This document shows positions 33,209 to 42,238 of a DNA stretch of 64,000 nucleotides, piece after piece. Position 1 is the stretch's first letter, and every line of letters starts with the position of its first letter. The DNA is from Gelidibacter salicanalis (GTDB lineage: Bacteria > Bacteroidota > Bacteroidia > Flavobacteriales > Flavobacteriaceae). Under the pieces are notes generated by a model. That model did no database searches. It saw only the letters and a list, made by a program, of their open reading frames with translations, and was not told the DNA's origin. The stretch spans positions 558,001 to 622,000 of the forward strand of contig NZ_VORX01000003.1 of the NCBI RefSeq assembly GCF_007997285.1, in the 5' to 3' direction. A program made the translations under genes and the position numbers.

Positions 33209-34168
33209 ATGTTACTTTCTGGTTTTTTAGTTGTTTTAGGTTTTATCTTTCTTATTAAGGGTGCAGATTGGATGGTTAATGGCTCCACACTTTTGGCTAA
33301 AAAGAATAAGATTCCAGATTTGGCCATCGGGTTAACCATTGTGGCATTCGGGACTTCAGCACCAGAATTGGTAGTAAATACTGTAGCCTCTTATGAAAAT
33401 CATTCGGATATAGTATTGGGCAATATTATCGGCAGTAACAATTTTAACCTGTTTATGATCTTAGGAATTGTCGGGCTTATATTTCCCATTGCCGTGCAAT
33501 CCTCTACAGTTTGGAAAGAAATTCCCATCTCCTTGGTGGCTGCTTTGGTGTTTTTGATACTGGCCAACGGCTATGTAGTTGGCAATATAGGCTTGTCGAG
33601 AGTTGACGGCATCATCTTGCTCATCTTGTTTCTGTCCTTTCTATTTTACATTTACAAGCAGATGAAAAGTGATGTCTCCACGACTGAAGACGTGGTAGTC
33701 ATTACGGCCTCTAATTATAAAATATGGGGATTTATTGTATTGGGATTGATTGGTTTGGTGATTGGCGGGAAATTGATTGTCGATAACGCTGTGTCTATTG
33801 CCAGCAATTTAGGCGTGAGTGAGAAGATTATTGGTCTTACTATTATTGCGGCTGGAACGTCGTTGCCAGAACTGATGACGAGTGTGGTTGCGGCCCTTAA
33901 AAAGAACAGTGATATTGCCATAGGAAATATTATTGGCTCTAATATCTTCAATATTTTCCTGATACTTTCCATAAGTTCTCTGGTCCGTCCAATTGAATTT
34001 AGTCCCGTGTTTAACACGGACATTTATTTTCTGGTAGGTGGTACCTTATTCTTATTTGTCGCCATGTTTACCGGCAAAAAAAAGATTTTAGACCGTTGGG
34101 AATCTGGAGTATTGTTAGCCGTATTTATTGGATATACCACCTATCTCGTGCTTCAAGAAATACAATAG
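33209..34168 (+). CDS. Calcium/sodium antiporter, CaCA family
   Basis: A 319-residue inner-membrane exchanger of the YrbG/CaCA type, about ten membrane segments in two inverted halves. Each half carries an alpha-repeat with the ion-binding Glu: LTIVAFGTSAPELVVNTVAS (residues ~46-65) with GNIIGSNNFNL, and LTIIAAGTSLPELMTSVVAA (~210-229) with GNIIGSNIFNI. Both signature repeats are intact, so exchange activity is expected (probably Ca2+ efflux against Na+ or H+). It ends 1 base from the convergent tex gene. Confidence 0.92.
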   Translation: MLLSGFLVVLGFIFLIKGADWMVNGSTLLAKKNKIPDLAIGLTIVAFGTSAPELVVNTVASYENHSDIVLGNIIGSNNFNLFMILGIVGLIFPIAVQSSTVWKEIPISLVAALVFLILANGYVVGNIGLSRVDGIILLILFLSFLFYIYKQMKSDVSTTEDVVVITASNYKIWGFIVLGLIGLVIGGKLIVDNAVSIASNLGVSEKIIGLTIIAAGTSLPELMTSVVAALKKNSDIAIGNIIGSNIFNIFLILSISSLVRPIEFSPVFNTDIYFLVGGTLFLFVAMFTGKKKILDRWESGVLLAVFIGYTTYLVLQEIQ

Positions 34169-34169
34169 A

Positions 34170-36296
34170 TTAGGGTTTGTGCAATTTTAGTTGGATGCGC
34201 TTTCGCGGTACGTCCACCTCTAAAACCTTAACAATAATCTGTTGATGTAAGGACACGTGGGTGTTGACATCACTCACAAACGAATCGGAAAGATTGGACA
34301 CATGAATCAAGCCACTTTCTTTAATACCGATATCCACAAAGGCTCCAAAATTGGTCACATTATTTACGATGCCTGGCAACAATTGTCCTTCTTCAACATC
34401 ATTGATGGTTTTGATGTTCTGATTGAAGGTAAACACTTTGGCTTGCTCCCGAATATCCAAGCCTGGTTTTTCCAATTCTTTAATGATGTCCTGCAAGGTG
34501 GGAAGTCCCACAGTATCGGTGATATACTTTTTTAAATCTAATTTTTTGAGTTCAGCCGTGTTGCCAATCAAATTGTCCACTTTTTTACCTAAATCTTTCG
34601 CCATTTGTTCAACAATAGGATAACTTTCTGGATGCACTGCAGAATCGTCCAATGGGTTTTTGGCCGATTTAACTCTTAAAAATCCTGCGCCCTGTTCAAA
34701 AGCTTTTCCGCCTAACCGCGGTACTTTTTTAATGGCGTTTCTAGAGGTAAATGCGCCGTGTTCTTCGCGGTAATTCACGATGTTTTCTGCCAATTTAGGA
34801 CCGATGCCCGACACATAGCTCAATAAACTTGTACTGGCTGTGTTCAAGTTGACTCCAACAGCATTCACGCAACTTTCCACCACAACATCCAATTCTTTTT
34901 TCAGTTTTGTTTGATCGACATCATGTTGGTATTGCCCAACGCCGATGGATTTGGCATCAATCTTAACTAATTCTGCCAACGGATCTTGCAGGCGTCTCCC
35001 AATAGATACTGACCCACGCACGGTAACGTCATAATTTGGAAATTCGTCTCGGGCAATTTTTGAAGCGGAATAAATACTGGCGCCAGCTTCACTCACCACA
35101 AAAACCTGGATATTGTTTTTAAATCTAATTTTTCTGATAAAAGCTTCGGTTTCCCTAGATGCGGTACCATTTCCAATAGCGATTGCCTCAATGTTATAGG
35201 CCTCGCTTAAAGAACTTATCTTTTTCATCGCACCTAAAGTGTCATTTTTTGGTGGATGTGGGTAAATGGTTTCGTTATAAAGCAGGCCGCCTTGCGCATC
35301 CAAACACACCACTTTACAACCTGATCTAAATCCGGGATCGATGGCCAGAATGCGTTGTTCTCCCAAAGGAGAGCCGAGCAGTAATTGTTTCAAATTTTTA
35401 GCAAAGACAGAAATAGCCGCTTCATCAGCTTTTAACTTAGCATTTTGGAGCGCTTCATTAGAGAGTGAGGGTAATAACAAGCGTTTATAAGCATCCTGAA
35501 TGGCAATTCTAATTTGGTCTGCACAGGCCTTATTGGAGCGCACAATACGGTCTTCAATTTTAGAGAGCGCTTTATCATCATCAATATTAATTTTAAACTT
35601 GATAAAGCCTTCACTTTCCGCACGTAAAATGGCTAACAATCTGTGGGATGGGATGCGACTCAATCCTTCTTCCCAGTCGAAATAATCGCGGAATTTTTGT
35701 GCGTTATCATCGTTAGCTTTTGCTTTGACAACCTTAGTTGAAATCATAGCGAAACGCTCCAATTGCTGACGTATATTGTTTCTGACATCGGTACGCTCAT
35801 TGATCCATTCTGCAATAATGTGCCGTGCGCCTTCTAAAGCATTTTCCGCAGAAGCGATATCACCTTTGACATATTTATGAGCCAAAGATTCAATGTCTAA
35901 CGGATTTTGACTCATCAGTATTTTGGCCAGAGGTTCCAAGCCGTGTTGCCGTGCGGTTTCCGCTTTCGTCTTTCTGCTTTTCTTAAAAGGAAGGTAGAGA
36001 TCTTCTAACGCCGTCAATTCTTGAATGCTCTCAATTTTTTGGCGCAGTTCAGGCGTGAGCGCATCTTGTTCTTCAATTGCTTTTAGGATGGCGGTTTTTC
36101 GCTTTTCAAGCGCTTCAAACTGTTCTTTAAATTTTACAATATCCCCAATTTGAACTTCATCAAGATTTCCGGTACGTTCCTTACGGTATCGCGAAATAAA
36201 CGGAACGGTGGCATCCTCGTTTAATAATTCAACCGTGTTTTTAACGGAAGATTCTGGAAGTTTGGTCTGGGCAATAATATAGGAAATCAACTGCAT
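34170..36296 (-). CDS. tex: Tex-family transcription accessory protein
   Basis: A 708-residue nucleic-acid-binding protein. It has an N-terminal helical region (ISYIIAQTKLPESSVKNTVELL ... FISRYRKERTGNLDEVQ), a YqgF-like RNase H fold (ILAIDPGFRSGCKVVCLD ~335, AIAIGNGTASRETEAFI), helix-hairpin-helix motifs (LLSYVSGIGPKLAENIVNYRE), and a C-terminal S1 domain (PGIVNNVTNFGAFVDIGIKESGLIHVSN). Order and length match Tex. I place the start at ATG 36296: an upstream in-frame codon at 36374 lies before the -7 box TATCTTTG at 36320-36327. It ends 1 base from the convergent exchanger gene. Confidence 0.93.
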   Translation of the reverse strand: MQLISYIIAQTKLPESSVKNTVELLNEDATVPFISRYRKERTGNLDEVQIGDIVKFKEQFEALEKRKTAILKAIEEQDALTPELRQKIESIQELTALEDLYLPFKKSRKTKAETARQHGLEPLAKILMSQNPLDIESLAHKYVKGDIASAENALEGARHIIAEWINERTDVRNNIRQQLERFAMISTKVVKAKANDDNAQKFRDYFDWEEGLSRIPSHRLLAILRAESEGFIKFKINIDDDKALSKIEDRIVRSNKACADQIRIAIQDAYKRLLLPSLSNEALQNAKLKADEAAISVFAKNLKQLLLGSPLGEQRILAIDPGFRSGCKVVCLDAQGGLLYNETIYPHPPKNDTLGAMKKISSLSEAYNIEAIAIGNGTASRETEAFIRKIRFKNNIQVFVVSEAGASIYSASKIARDEFPNYDVTVRGSVSIGRRLQDPLAELVKIDAKSIGVGQYQHDVDQTKLKKELDVVVESCVNAVGVNLNTASTSLLSYVSGIGPKLAENIVNYREEHGAFTSRNAIKKVPRLGGKAFEQGAGFLRVKSAKNPLDDSAVHPESYPIVEQMAKDLGKKVDNLIGNTAELKKLDLKKYITDTVGLPTLQDIIKELEKPGLDIREQAKVFTFNQNIKTINDVEEGQLLPGIVNNVTNFGAFVDIGIKESGLIHVSNLSDSFVSDVNTHVSLHQQIIVKVLEVDVPRKRIQLKLHKP

Positions 36297-36319
36297 CGGT
36301 TGGCTTTGAATTTGGTTGG

Positions 36320-36327
36320 CAAAGATA
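36320..36327 (-). promoter_or_regulatory. -7 promoter box of tex
   Basis: TATCTTTG on the minus strand matches TAnnTTTG exactly and lies 23 bases before ATG 36296, which it supports as the start. Confidence 0.6.
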
Positions 36328-36536
36328 GGAAGATAAAAAAAACTGCTTGAAGTTTCAAACAGTTTTAGAATCATTAGTGTCCGATAAAAATAAATAATAA
36401 ATTAACAAACTCATTTAAAGCAAGGGACATTAGAAGATTTCCGAAATGAGACTTTGCATTTTAGAAACTATTTCTACCGAGAGGGAATGTGCGATTTTAA
36501 TTTAAATGATCGTTATTTGTCAGTTAGTTGCAAACA

Positions 36537-36587
36537 AGTCTTAATTCTTTATTCTAACAGCGCAGCGGTCTTGATTCTTTATCGGAC
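36537..36587. repeat. Dispersed 23-bp-unit repeat, copy B
   Basis: One full 23-bp unit (36559-36581) and a preceding partial unit. Bases 36551-36581 match 23031-23061 with three mismatches. It lies between tex and the NlpE/META gene, outside any coding frame. Confidence 0.6.
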
Positions 36588-36624
36588 AACAATGTTTTAG
36601 AATCTATAAATTGAAAATTTAGAC

Positions 36625-37410
36625 TTAATTGGCAGCCTTAAATGTGGCCAATTTTTGATGTTCTTTATCATACATGACTAAAGCGCGGTCTTCAAAACCG
36701 TAAGATGCGGTGCTGGTGAGGGTTTTAATCAATTCATTTTCGGTTTCCATTTCAGGACATGATTTTAAGGTGTTGATCAATTTAGAAAAACTGATTTTTA
36801 GTGCATCCCCAACATCATAAGCGCCTTGCAAATCGTTACATCCCGTATACCCATGAATCGTATAATCATCATTAAACTCTATAAATGGATGTCCACCTTT
36901 AGCTTCCTGAAGTTGAATTTTCTTGCCCCTAAAAGCCACCAAATGCCATTTCTCGCCCACTAATTTATCCGTAACTTTCTGCAGCACATAAGCCGATTTT
37001 AAATCGCCTGTTGGTCTGTTTCCGTCTGCATCCAATAAGGTTAGGGTGTTTTCTCCAACAAAATAAGGGTATCTTTTGGCATCAGATAATAAGAGACGCT
37101 GACCTTCATCATCCCATTTAAAAGTGCCTTTAGATTCATTAACGCTTGGCTCCGTCCCTAAGTAGGTCTCTTTTATCATATAAGTATTGTCGTCATTAAC
37201 GGTGACGACAGTTTTGATGCCTTCGCAAGAAGCACAGGGTACGGTACCTTCATAAGTTCCTACCCAATCTAAAGAGTTTTGACTAGTGTCTGATTTCGCC
37301 TCCATATCAGAAGGGTTTGTAGTTTGTGTGTCTTTTTTAGTTCCGGAATTGCAACTGAACACAACTAAGGTTAAGGCAAGACAGAGACTATATATAAGTG
37401 ATTTTTTCAT
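36625..37410 (-). CDS. Lipoprotein with NlpE-like and META domains
   Basis: A 261-residue lipoprotein (signal YSLCLALTLVVFSC, lipobox Cys ~20). The first domain (~45-150) is NlpE-like: WVGTYEGTVPCASCEGIKT with the CxxC, and KGTFKWDDEGQRLLL. The second (~150-261) is a META/HslJ domain: LVGEKWHLVAFRGKKI, FIEFNDDYTIHGYTGCNDLQGAYD, then KSCPEMETENELI. The fusion is common in Bacteroidota and is linked to envelope or copper stress by similarity only. A second META lipoprotein lies 87 bases upstream in the same direction, so the two are likely one operon. Confidence 0.85.
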   Translation of the reverse strand: MKKSLIYSLCLALTLVVFSCNSGTKKDTQTTNPSDMEAKSDTSQNSLDWVGTYEGTVPCASCEGIKTVVTVNDDNTYMIKETYLGTEPSVNESKGTFKWDDEGQRLLLSDAKRYPYFVGENTLTLLDADGNRPTGDLKSAYVLQKVTDKLVGEKWHLVAFRGKKIQLQEAKGGHPFIEFNDDYTIHGYTGCNDLQGAYDVGDALKISFSKLINTLKSCPEMETENELIKTLTSTASYGFEDRALVMYDKEHQKLATFKAAN

Positions 37411-37497
37411 AAGTTTAAGTTTTGAGTTTACCGGGAAGTATTGAAATTAAACGCTAATCGGAATTATTTGAATGAACCTTAGCAGGTTGCGTTCAGG

Positions 37498-37965
37498 CTA
37501 TTTTTTGTCATCGACGGACTCAAAAGTTGAGAGCACATAACCGTTTTCGTCTTTAAAAGTTAATTCGTTATCAATAATTGTATAACTGACCGCTTTACGA
37601 AGATTGCCCATAAAAACGCTTTCAATACCATTATCATCACAATAGCGCATGGTGGCCAACATTTCAGAAAACGCAATAGTCTGATTGGCTTTTAGCTTAA
37701 AGGTCCCGCCAAAAGGATTACAACCCCCAGTCCCGCCAACACCATTGTCTTTGGATGTAAGGCGTATAAAAGGCTGTTGTAACTCAGTGTTGCTCAAGTT
37801 CACAACATCTCCGTTGAGTTTGGTTAAAATCCATTTTGCTCCTACGAGTTGTACATCAGTTTTAGAAGGACTACTCGTGTCAGTTTGTTTTTGTGGCGCA
37901 TCTTGAGTCTTACAATTAAATAGGAAGAGACAAAATAAAAGCGATAAACCTAAAACGTATTTCAT
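37498..37965 (-). CDS. META-domain lipoprotein
   Basis: A 155-residue lipoprotein (LSLLFCLFLFNC, lipobox Cys ~18) with one META/HslJ domain: LVGAKWILTKLNGDVV, then NGVGGTGGCNPFGGTFKLKANQTIAFSEM, TMRYCDDNGIESVFMGNL and a final LTFKDENGYVLSTFE. The GCNxxxG core is intact. It precedes the NlpE-META gene in the same direction and shares its second-domain type. HslJ-like proteins are heat-inducible in enterobacteria; here regulation is unknown. Confidence 0.85.
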   Translation of the reverse strand: MKYVLGLSLLFCLFLFNCKTQDAPQKQTDTSSPSKTDVQLVGAKWILTKLNGDVVNLSNTELQQPFIRLTSKDNGVGGTGGCNPFGGTFKLKANQTIAFSEMLATMRYCDDNGIESVFMGNLRKAVSYTIIDNELTFKDENGYVLSTFESVDDKK

Positions 37966-37994
37966 AATGTATAAAGTTATGTGATAATGTTACT

Positions 37995-38002
37995 CAAAGA
38001 TA
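37995..38002 (-). promoter_or_regulatory. -7 promoter box of the META operon
   Basis: TATCTTTG on the minus strand, an exact TAnnTTTG match 29 bases before the ATG at 37965. Confidence 0.55.
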
Positions 38003-38043
38003 ATGAACTGTTTTAAGTTATGTTAAAAAAGAAAAGTCCCTTT

Positions 38044-40125
38044 TTAACTTATATGCAATCCGTTAGGCACTTTTGCTCCCGTTGTCGTATCCGGATTTAC
38101 AAATACCAATGCGCCATCTTCAGCTTCGGTCATTAAAATCATGCCCTGACTTTCCACACCTCTTAAAGCTCTTGGCGCCAAATTGACTAATACCGTGACG
38201 CGTTTTCCAATTACGTCTTCTGGAGTAAAACTTTCTGCAATTCCTGAAACGATGGTGCGCACATCAATCCCGGTATCCACTTTTAACACCAGTAATTTAT
38301 TAGCTTTTGGCATTTTTTCAGCCTCAATTATGGTACCTACACGCATATCTAATTTTGAAAAATCTTCAAAAGTGATGGTGTCTTTTTGAGGCTCAACTTT
38401 TTTATTTGCCACTTCGTTCGCTTTTTTACTGGCTACTAATTTGTCTAATTGCTGTTGAATGGTATCGTCTTCAATTTTTGAAAATAACAGTTCTGCTTTT
38501 CCAATTTGATGCCCTGTTGGAAGCAAGACGTCTTTAGAAGTGATATCCTTCCAGGAATTATTTGCTGGATTTTCAGTTGCGTCAATGCCCAGGATCGATT
38601 TTAATTTATCAGCCGTAAATGGTAAAAATGGTTCACTTAAGGTGGCTAGAGCAGATGCAATTTGAAGGGCCACAAACATGATGGTCTTAGTACGAACTTC
38701 GTCGGTTTTTACCAATTTCCAGGGCTCTTCATCAGCCAAATATTTGTTTCCTAAACGGGCAAGATTTAATAATTCCTGACTCGCTTCTCTAAATCTGTAG
38801 CGCTCAATAGAACTGGCAATGACATCTGGATAAGCTTTTAATGCGGCTAAAGTTTCCTGATCTACTGTGCTAAATTCTGATGCTTCCGGCACTACACCAT
38901 CGTAATATTTATCAGTTAACACCACCACACGATTGATAAAGTTTCCAAAAATAGCCACCAATTCGTTATTGTTTCGTGCCTGAAAATCTTTCCAGGTAAA
39001 ATCATTATCCTTGGTTTCAGGCGCATTGGCCGTTAAGGCATAACGCAACACATCCTGCTGATTTGGAAAATCTTCCAAGTATTCAGGTAACCAAACCGCC
39101 CAATTTTTGGAAGTGGAGAGTTTGTTGCCTTCCAAATTCAAAAATTCGTTGGCCGGCACGTTATCTGGGAGAATATAAGAGCCTTCCGCTTTTAACATGG
39201 CTGGAAAAATAATACAATGAAATACGATATTGTCTTTCCCTATAAAATGCACCAGTTTTGTGTCCTTGTCTTTCCAATACGGTTCCCAATCTTTTCCAAC
39301 CCGATCAGCCCATTCCTTAGTTGAGGAAATGTAGCCAATTGGCGCATCAAACCACACATACAATACTTTTCCATCAGCGCCTTCAACCGGTACAGGAATG
39401 CCCCAATCTAAATCTCTAGTCACTGCTCTTGGGCGTAAGCCATCGTCAATCCACGACTTAACTTGACCGTAAACATTGGGTTTCCAATCTTTTTTATGGC
39501 CTTCTAAAATCCATTCTTTTAAAAATGCTTCGTGCTTATCTAATGGTAAAAACCAATGTTTAGTCTGCTTTAATGACGGCACGTTGCCGGTAATTGCCGA
39601 TTTAGGATTAATTAAATCCGTGGCATTTAAACTGCTGCCACATTTTTCACATTGGTCGCCATACGCTTCTTCATTTCCACATTTAGGACAGGTACCTGTT
39701 ACAAAACGATCTGCTAAAAACTGATCAGCTTCAGCATCATATAATTGCTCCGTAGTTTCTTCAATAAATTCGCCTTTGTTGTACAAAGTTTTAAAAAACT
39801 CTTGGGCTGTATCATGATGGATTTTGGCAGAAGTACGTGAATAGTTGTCAAAACTAATTCCAAAATCCTCAAAAGATGTTTTGATGATGGCGTGGTATTT
39901 ATCCACAATATCTTGAGGTGTTACGCCTTCTTTTTTAGCTTTAATGGTAATGGGCACACCGTGTTCATCGCTTCCGCAGATAAATGCGACGTCTTTTCCA
40001 ACAAGTCTTAAATAACGAGCATAAATATCTGCAGGCACATAAACTCCCGCTAAATGGCCAATATGGATGGGGCCGTTAGTGTAGGGCAATGCAGCGGTAA
40101 TGGTATAGCGTTTTGGATGGTTCAT
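38044..40125 (-). CDS. metG: Methionyl-tRNA synthetase with C-terminal tRNA-binding domain
   Basis: A 693-residue class I synthetase charging tRNA-Met. It has the HIGH motif as HIGH in [13 protein letters not shown] (~residues 12-24), a zinc knuckle [18 protein letters not shown] (~145-165), the KMSKS site in the form KLSTS ([13 protein letters not shown], ~335), an anticodon-binding helical domain, and a C-terminal OB-fold ([29 protein letters not shown], ~590 on). I use ATG 40125. A GTG 40 codons further up (40245) overlaps the -7 box TATTTTTG at 40235-40242 and would add a non-homologous leader. Confidence 0.95.
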   Translation of the reverse strand: MNHPKRYTITAALPYTNGPIHIGHLAGVYVPADIYARYLRLVGKDVAFICGSDEHGVPITIKAKKEGVTPQDIVDKYHAIIKTSFEDFGISFDNYSRTSAKIHHDTAQEFFKTLYNKGEFIEETTEQLYDAEADQFLADRFVTGTCPKCGNEEAYGDQCEKCGSSLNATDLINPKSAITGNVPSLKQTKHWFLPLDKHEAFLKEWILEGHKKDWKPNVYGQVKSWIDDGLRPRAVTRDLDWGIPVPVEGADGKVLYVWFDAPIGYISSTKEWADRVGKDWEPYWKDKDTKLVHFIGKDNIVFHCIIFPAMLKAEGSYILPDNVPANEFLNLEGNKLSTSKNWAVWLPEYLEDFPNQQDVLRYALTANAPETKDNDFTWKDFQARNNNELVAIFGNFINRVVVLTDKYYDGVVPEASEFSTVDQETLAALKAYPDVIASSIERYRFREASQELLNLARLGNKYLADEEPWKLVKTDEVRTKTIMFVALQIASALATLSEPFLPFTADKLKSILGIDATENPANNSWKDITSKDVLLPTGHQIGKAELLFSKIEDDTIQQQLDKLVASKKANEVANKKVEPQKDTITFEDFSKLDMRVGTIIEAEKMPKANKLLVLKVDTGIDVRTIVSGIAESFTPEDVIGKRVTVLVNLAPRALRGVESQGMILMTEAEDGALVFVNPDTTTGAKVPNGLHIS

Positions 40126-40234
40126 TGTTGTGAAATATATGTGCTCGCGCGAAGTCGAGTGGATTTTTATTAATTTTAAATCTGTTCTGGTTTCTACAGT
40201 ATAGAACCTGAGATCTGTCTTCTTAAAGACCGCA

Positions 40235-40242
40235 CAAAAATA
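40235..40242 (-). promoter_or_regulatory. -7 promoter box of metG
   Basis: TATTTTTG on the minus strand matches TAnnTTTG. It implies a leader of about 105 bases before ATG 40125 and excludes the GTG at 40245. Confidence 0.45.
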
Positions 40243-40270
40243 CACAATTTGACCTCGATTTAGAAAAAAA

Positions 40271-41305
40271 ATGTATTTTTACATTATGTCGAAAATCACC
40301 TTTACCATCGTTATAACTTGCCTAGCACTGCTGTTTGGAACTCAAGAGTTTTCAGCACAACAACAAACAATATCTAAAGATCAGCATGACCTGGTCCGAC
40401 CCCCTTATTTAAAGGTTGGTGATACCGTGGCTATTGTCGCGCCATCTGGAATTTTAAAAAACCGAACGGCGGAAATTAAACGCGCCCAAGATTTGTTGAG
40501 TAGTTGGGGGTTGCACACTGTTGTAGGGAAACATGTTTTTTCTGATGGCAATCATTTTGCGGGTACTGATGCTGAACGTTGTGCTGATTTTCAGGAAGCG
40601 ATGGATAATCCCACAGTTAGCGCTATTTGGGCCGCTCGTGGGGGTTATGGTACCATTCGAGTTATTGATAAATTAGACTATACAAAATTCAGAAAAAATC
40701 CGAAATGGGTCATCGGCTATTCTGACATCACGGCCCTGCACAGCCAATTGAATGTAGAGGGTTTTGAGTCTATGCACGCCATGATGGCGGTGAGTGTAAC
40801 TGAAGATTTAAGTGACATTAAGGAAACCGTGCAAACTTTTAAGGATGCGCTTTTCGGAAAGCCTTTAAGTTATAGTTTAGAAGGCTCAGGCTATAATAAA
40901 CCAGGAGCCGTTACAGCGCCATTGGTAGGCGGAAATCTGAGCTTATTATACAGTATGTTAGGGTCTAAAACCAGCATTGACGTTTCAGGAAAGATCTTAT
41001 TTATCGAAGAAATTGGGGAATATGCTTACAGCGTAGACCGGATGTTGCAAAGTTTAAAGCGGGCTGGATATTTTGACAACTGCAAAGGTGTGATTGTGGG
41101 CGATTTTTCTAAAGTCCGAAAAAACACCACGCCATGGGGAAGTTCTATTGAGCAATTAATTTTAGATGCCTTATCAGAATACAATTTTCCTATTGCTTTT
41201 AAAATGCCAGCAGGTCATGAAGAAGACAATCGGGCACTCATCCTGGGTCATACTGTTGAACTTTCTGTAGGTAAGGAGGCGAGTACGTTGAAATTTAGAA
41301 ATTAG
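40271..41305 (+). CDS. LD-carboxypeptidase, S66 family (LdcA/MccF-like), exported
   Basis: A 344-residue serine peptidase that trims the terminal D-Ala of murein tetrapeptides. A signal peptide ([22 protein letters not shown]) precedes the conserved fold: [27 protein letters not shown], the nucleophile Ser in [15 protein letters not shown] (~150-165), the Glu in [17 protein letters not shown] (~245-260) and the His in [11 protein letters not shown] (~315). The Ser-Glu-His triad is complete. Translation may start at 40271 or at the ATG 5 codons later (40286); the later start gives a better signal peptide. Export suggests a periplasmic role in cell-wall recycling. Confidence 0.88.
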   Translation: MYFYIMSKITFTIVITCLALLFGTQEFSAQQQTISKDQHDLVRPPYLKVGDTVAIVAPSGILKNRTAEIKRAQDLLSSWGLHTVVGKHVFSDGNHFAGTDAERCADFQEAMDNPTVSAIWAARGGYGTIRVIDKLDYTKFRKNPKWVIGYSDITALHSQLNVEGFESMHAMMAVSVTEDLSDIKETVQTFKDALFGKPLSYSLEGSGYNKPGAVTAPLVGGNLSLLYSMLGSKTSIDVSGKILFIEEIGEYAYSVDRMLQSLKRAGYFDNCKGVIVGDFSKVRKNTTPWGSSIEQLILDALSEYNFPIAFKMPAGHEEDNRALILGHTVELSVGKEASTLKFRN

Positions 41306-41330
41306 GGTAGTTTTTGTAAGACAATTTTAA

Positions 41331-41564
41331 GTGAGAAGTGAGAAGTGAGAAGTGAGAAGTGAGAAGTGAGAAGTGAGAAGTGTGAAGTGTGAAGTGAGAA
41401 GTGTGAAGTGTGAAGTGTGAAGTGTGAAGTGTGAAGTGAGAAGTGTGAAGTGAGAATAGAGAGAAGAGAGAAGAGAGAAGAGCACCCGAAGACTGGATAC
41501 TGAGGACTGCAAACTGAATAGTGCCAACTGAAAACTGCCAACTGAGAACTGCCAACTGAATACT
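41331..41564. repeat. 7-bp-period tandem repeat array
   Basis: Eighteen exact 7-bp units alternate between GTGAGAA and GTGTGAA (41331-41456), followed by three GAGAAGA units (41461-41481) and a decayed 7-bp series of the form (A)ACTGNN, including three 14-bp double units GCCAACTGA-N-ACT (41523-41564). The array ends 5 bases before the yraN start codon. Because 7 is not a multiple of 3 and the units hold no stop on the minus strand, all three minus frames are open, giving false frames of the SHFTLHT type. Confidence 0.9.
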
Positions 41565-41569
41565 AAAAC

Positions 41570-41929
41570 ATGGCACAACACAATGAACTCGGGAAAATAG
41601 GCGAGAAGCTAGCCTTAGAATATTTGATCTCCAAAGGTTACGAGATTGTATACACCAATTATTTTTATCAAAAAGCGGAAATAGATATCATTGCAAAGCA
41701 TCAAAATATGATGATTTGTGTGGAAGTCAAAACTCGAAATTCTGACTTTTTTGGCGATCCTCAAGATTTTGTCACGCCGAGTAAAATCAAATTATTGGTC
41801 AAAGCCATGGATGCCTATATAATTGAAAATGATCTCGACTTGGAGTCGCGCTTTGATATTATTGCCGTTCTAAAAAATAAGTACAGGGAAGAACTCACGC
41901 ACTATGAGAATGCGTTTTACCATTTTTAA
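41570..41929 (+). CDS. yraN: YraN-family (UPF0102) nuclease-fold protein
   Basis: A 119-residue protein with the endonuclease-like fold of UPF0102: N-terminal [20 protein letters not shown], then the PD-(D/E)xK-like core [24 protein letters not shown] (Asp ~44 and the ExK ~58-60), then [18 protein letters not shown] and RFDIIAVL. The active-site Asp, Glu and Lys are kept. Its role is not settled; members are linked to recombination or Holliday junction processing. The 7-bp repeat array lies directly upstream, where its promoter should be. Confidence 0.88.
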   Translation: MAQHNELGKIGEKLALEYLISKGYEIVYTNYFYQKAEIDIIAKHQNMMICVEVKTRNSDFFGDPQDFVTPSKIKLLVKAMDAYIIENDLDLESRFDIIAVLKNKYREELTHYENAFYHF

Positions 41930-42238
41930 GCCCTCTTGTCTGACATGCCCAAAACACCATGGCCAAATTCTCTGCTCAAATCTTTTTAACCTTGATTAAC
42001 AAATACTTAACTTTCTATATTGCTTGCCTCACACCACATTTTCGTTTTCTTTTGTGTGATCGCATTGACATGCTTTTGACGCAGTGCCGAAATTGAAAAG
42101 AATTAAACATCTTCCCTTATAAATGGGTAGTGATCCTGAAATCATTTGGTTAGTATTTAGGATGTATGATAATTGTCATATTATAATGGTATAAAATGTT
42201 TCATATTTGGCGCTTGTTTATTTTAAAATATCCCTATT
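41930..42238. other. Intergenic stretch without recognised content
   Basis: About 309 bases between yraN and the 599-residue protein. I see no coding frame, no strong hairpin and no exact TAnnTTTG box. The promoter of the next gene must be here but cannot be pinned. Confidence 0.4.

Noticed and set aside
41331-41456. Tandem array as a possible CRISPR
   Set aside because: Units are 7 bp without spacers and there are no cas genes.
41295-41581. Three long minus-strand frames of 79-93 codons before yraN
   Set aside because: They are products of the 7-bp repeat, which has no stop in any minus frame; they encode only SHFTLHT-type repeats.
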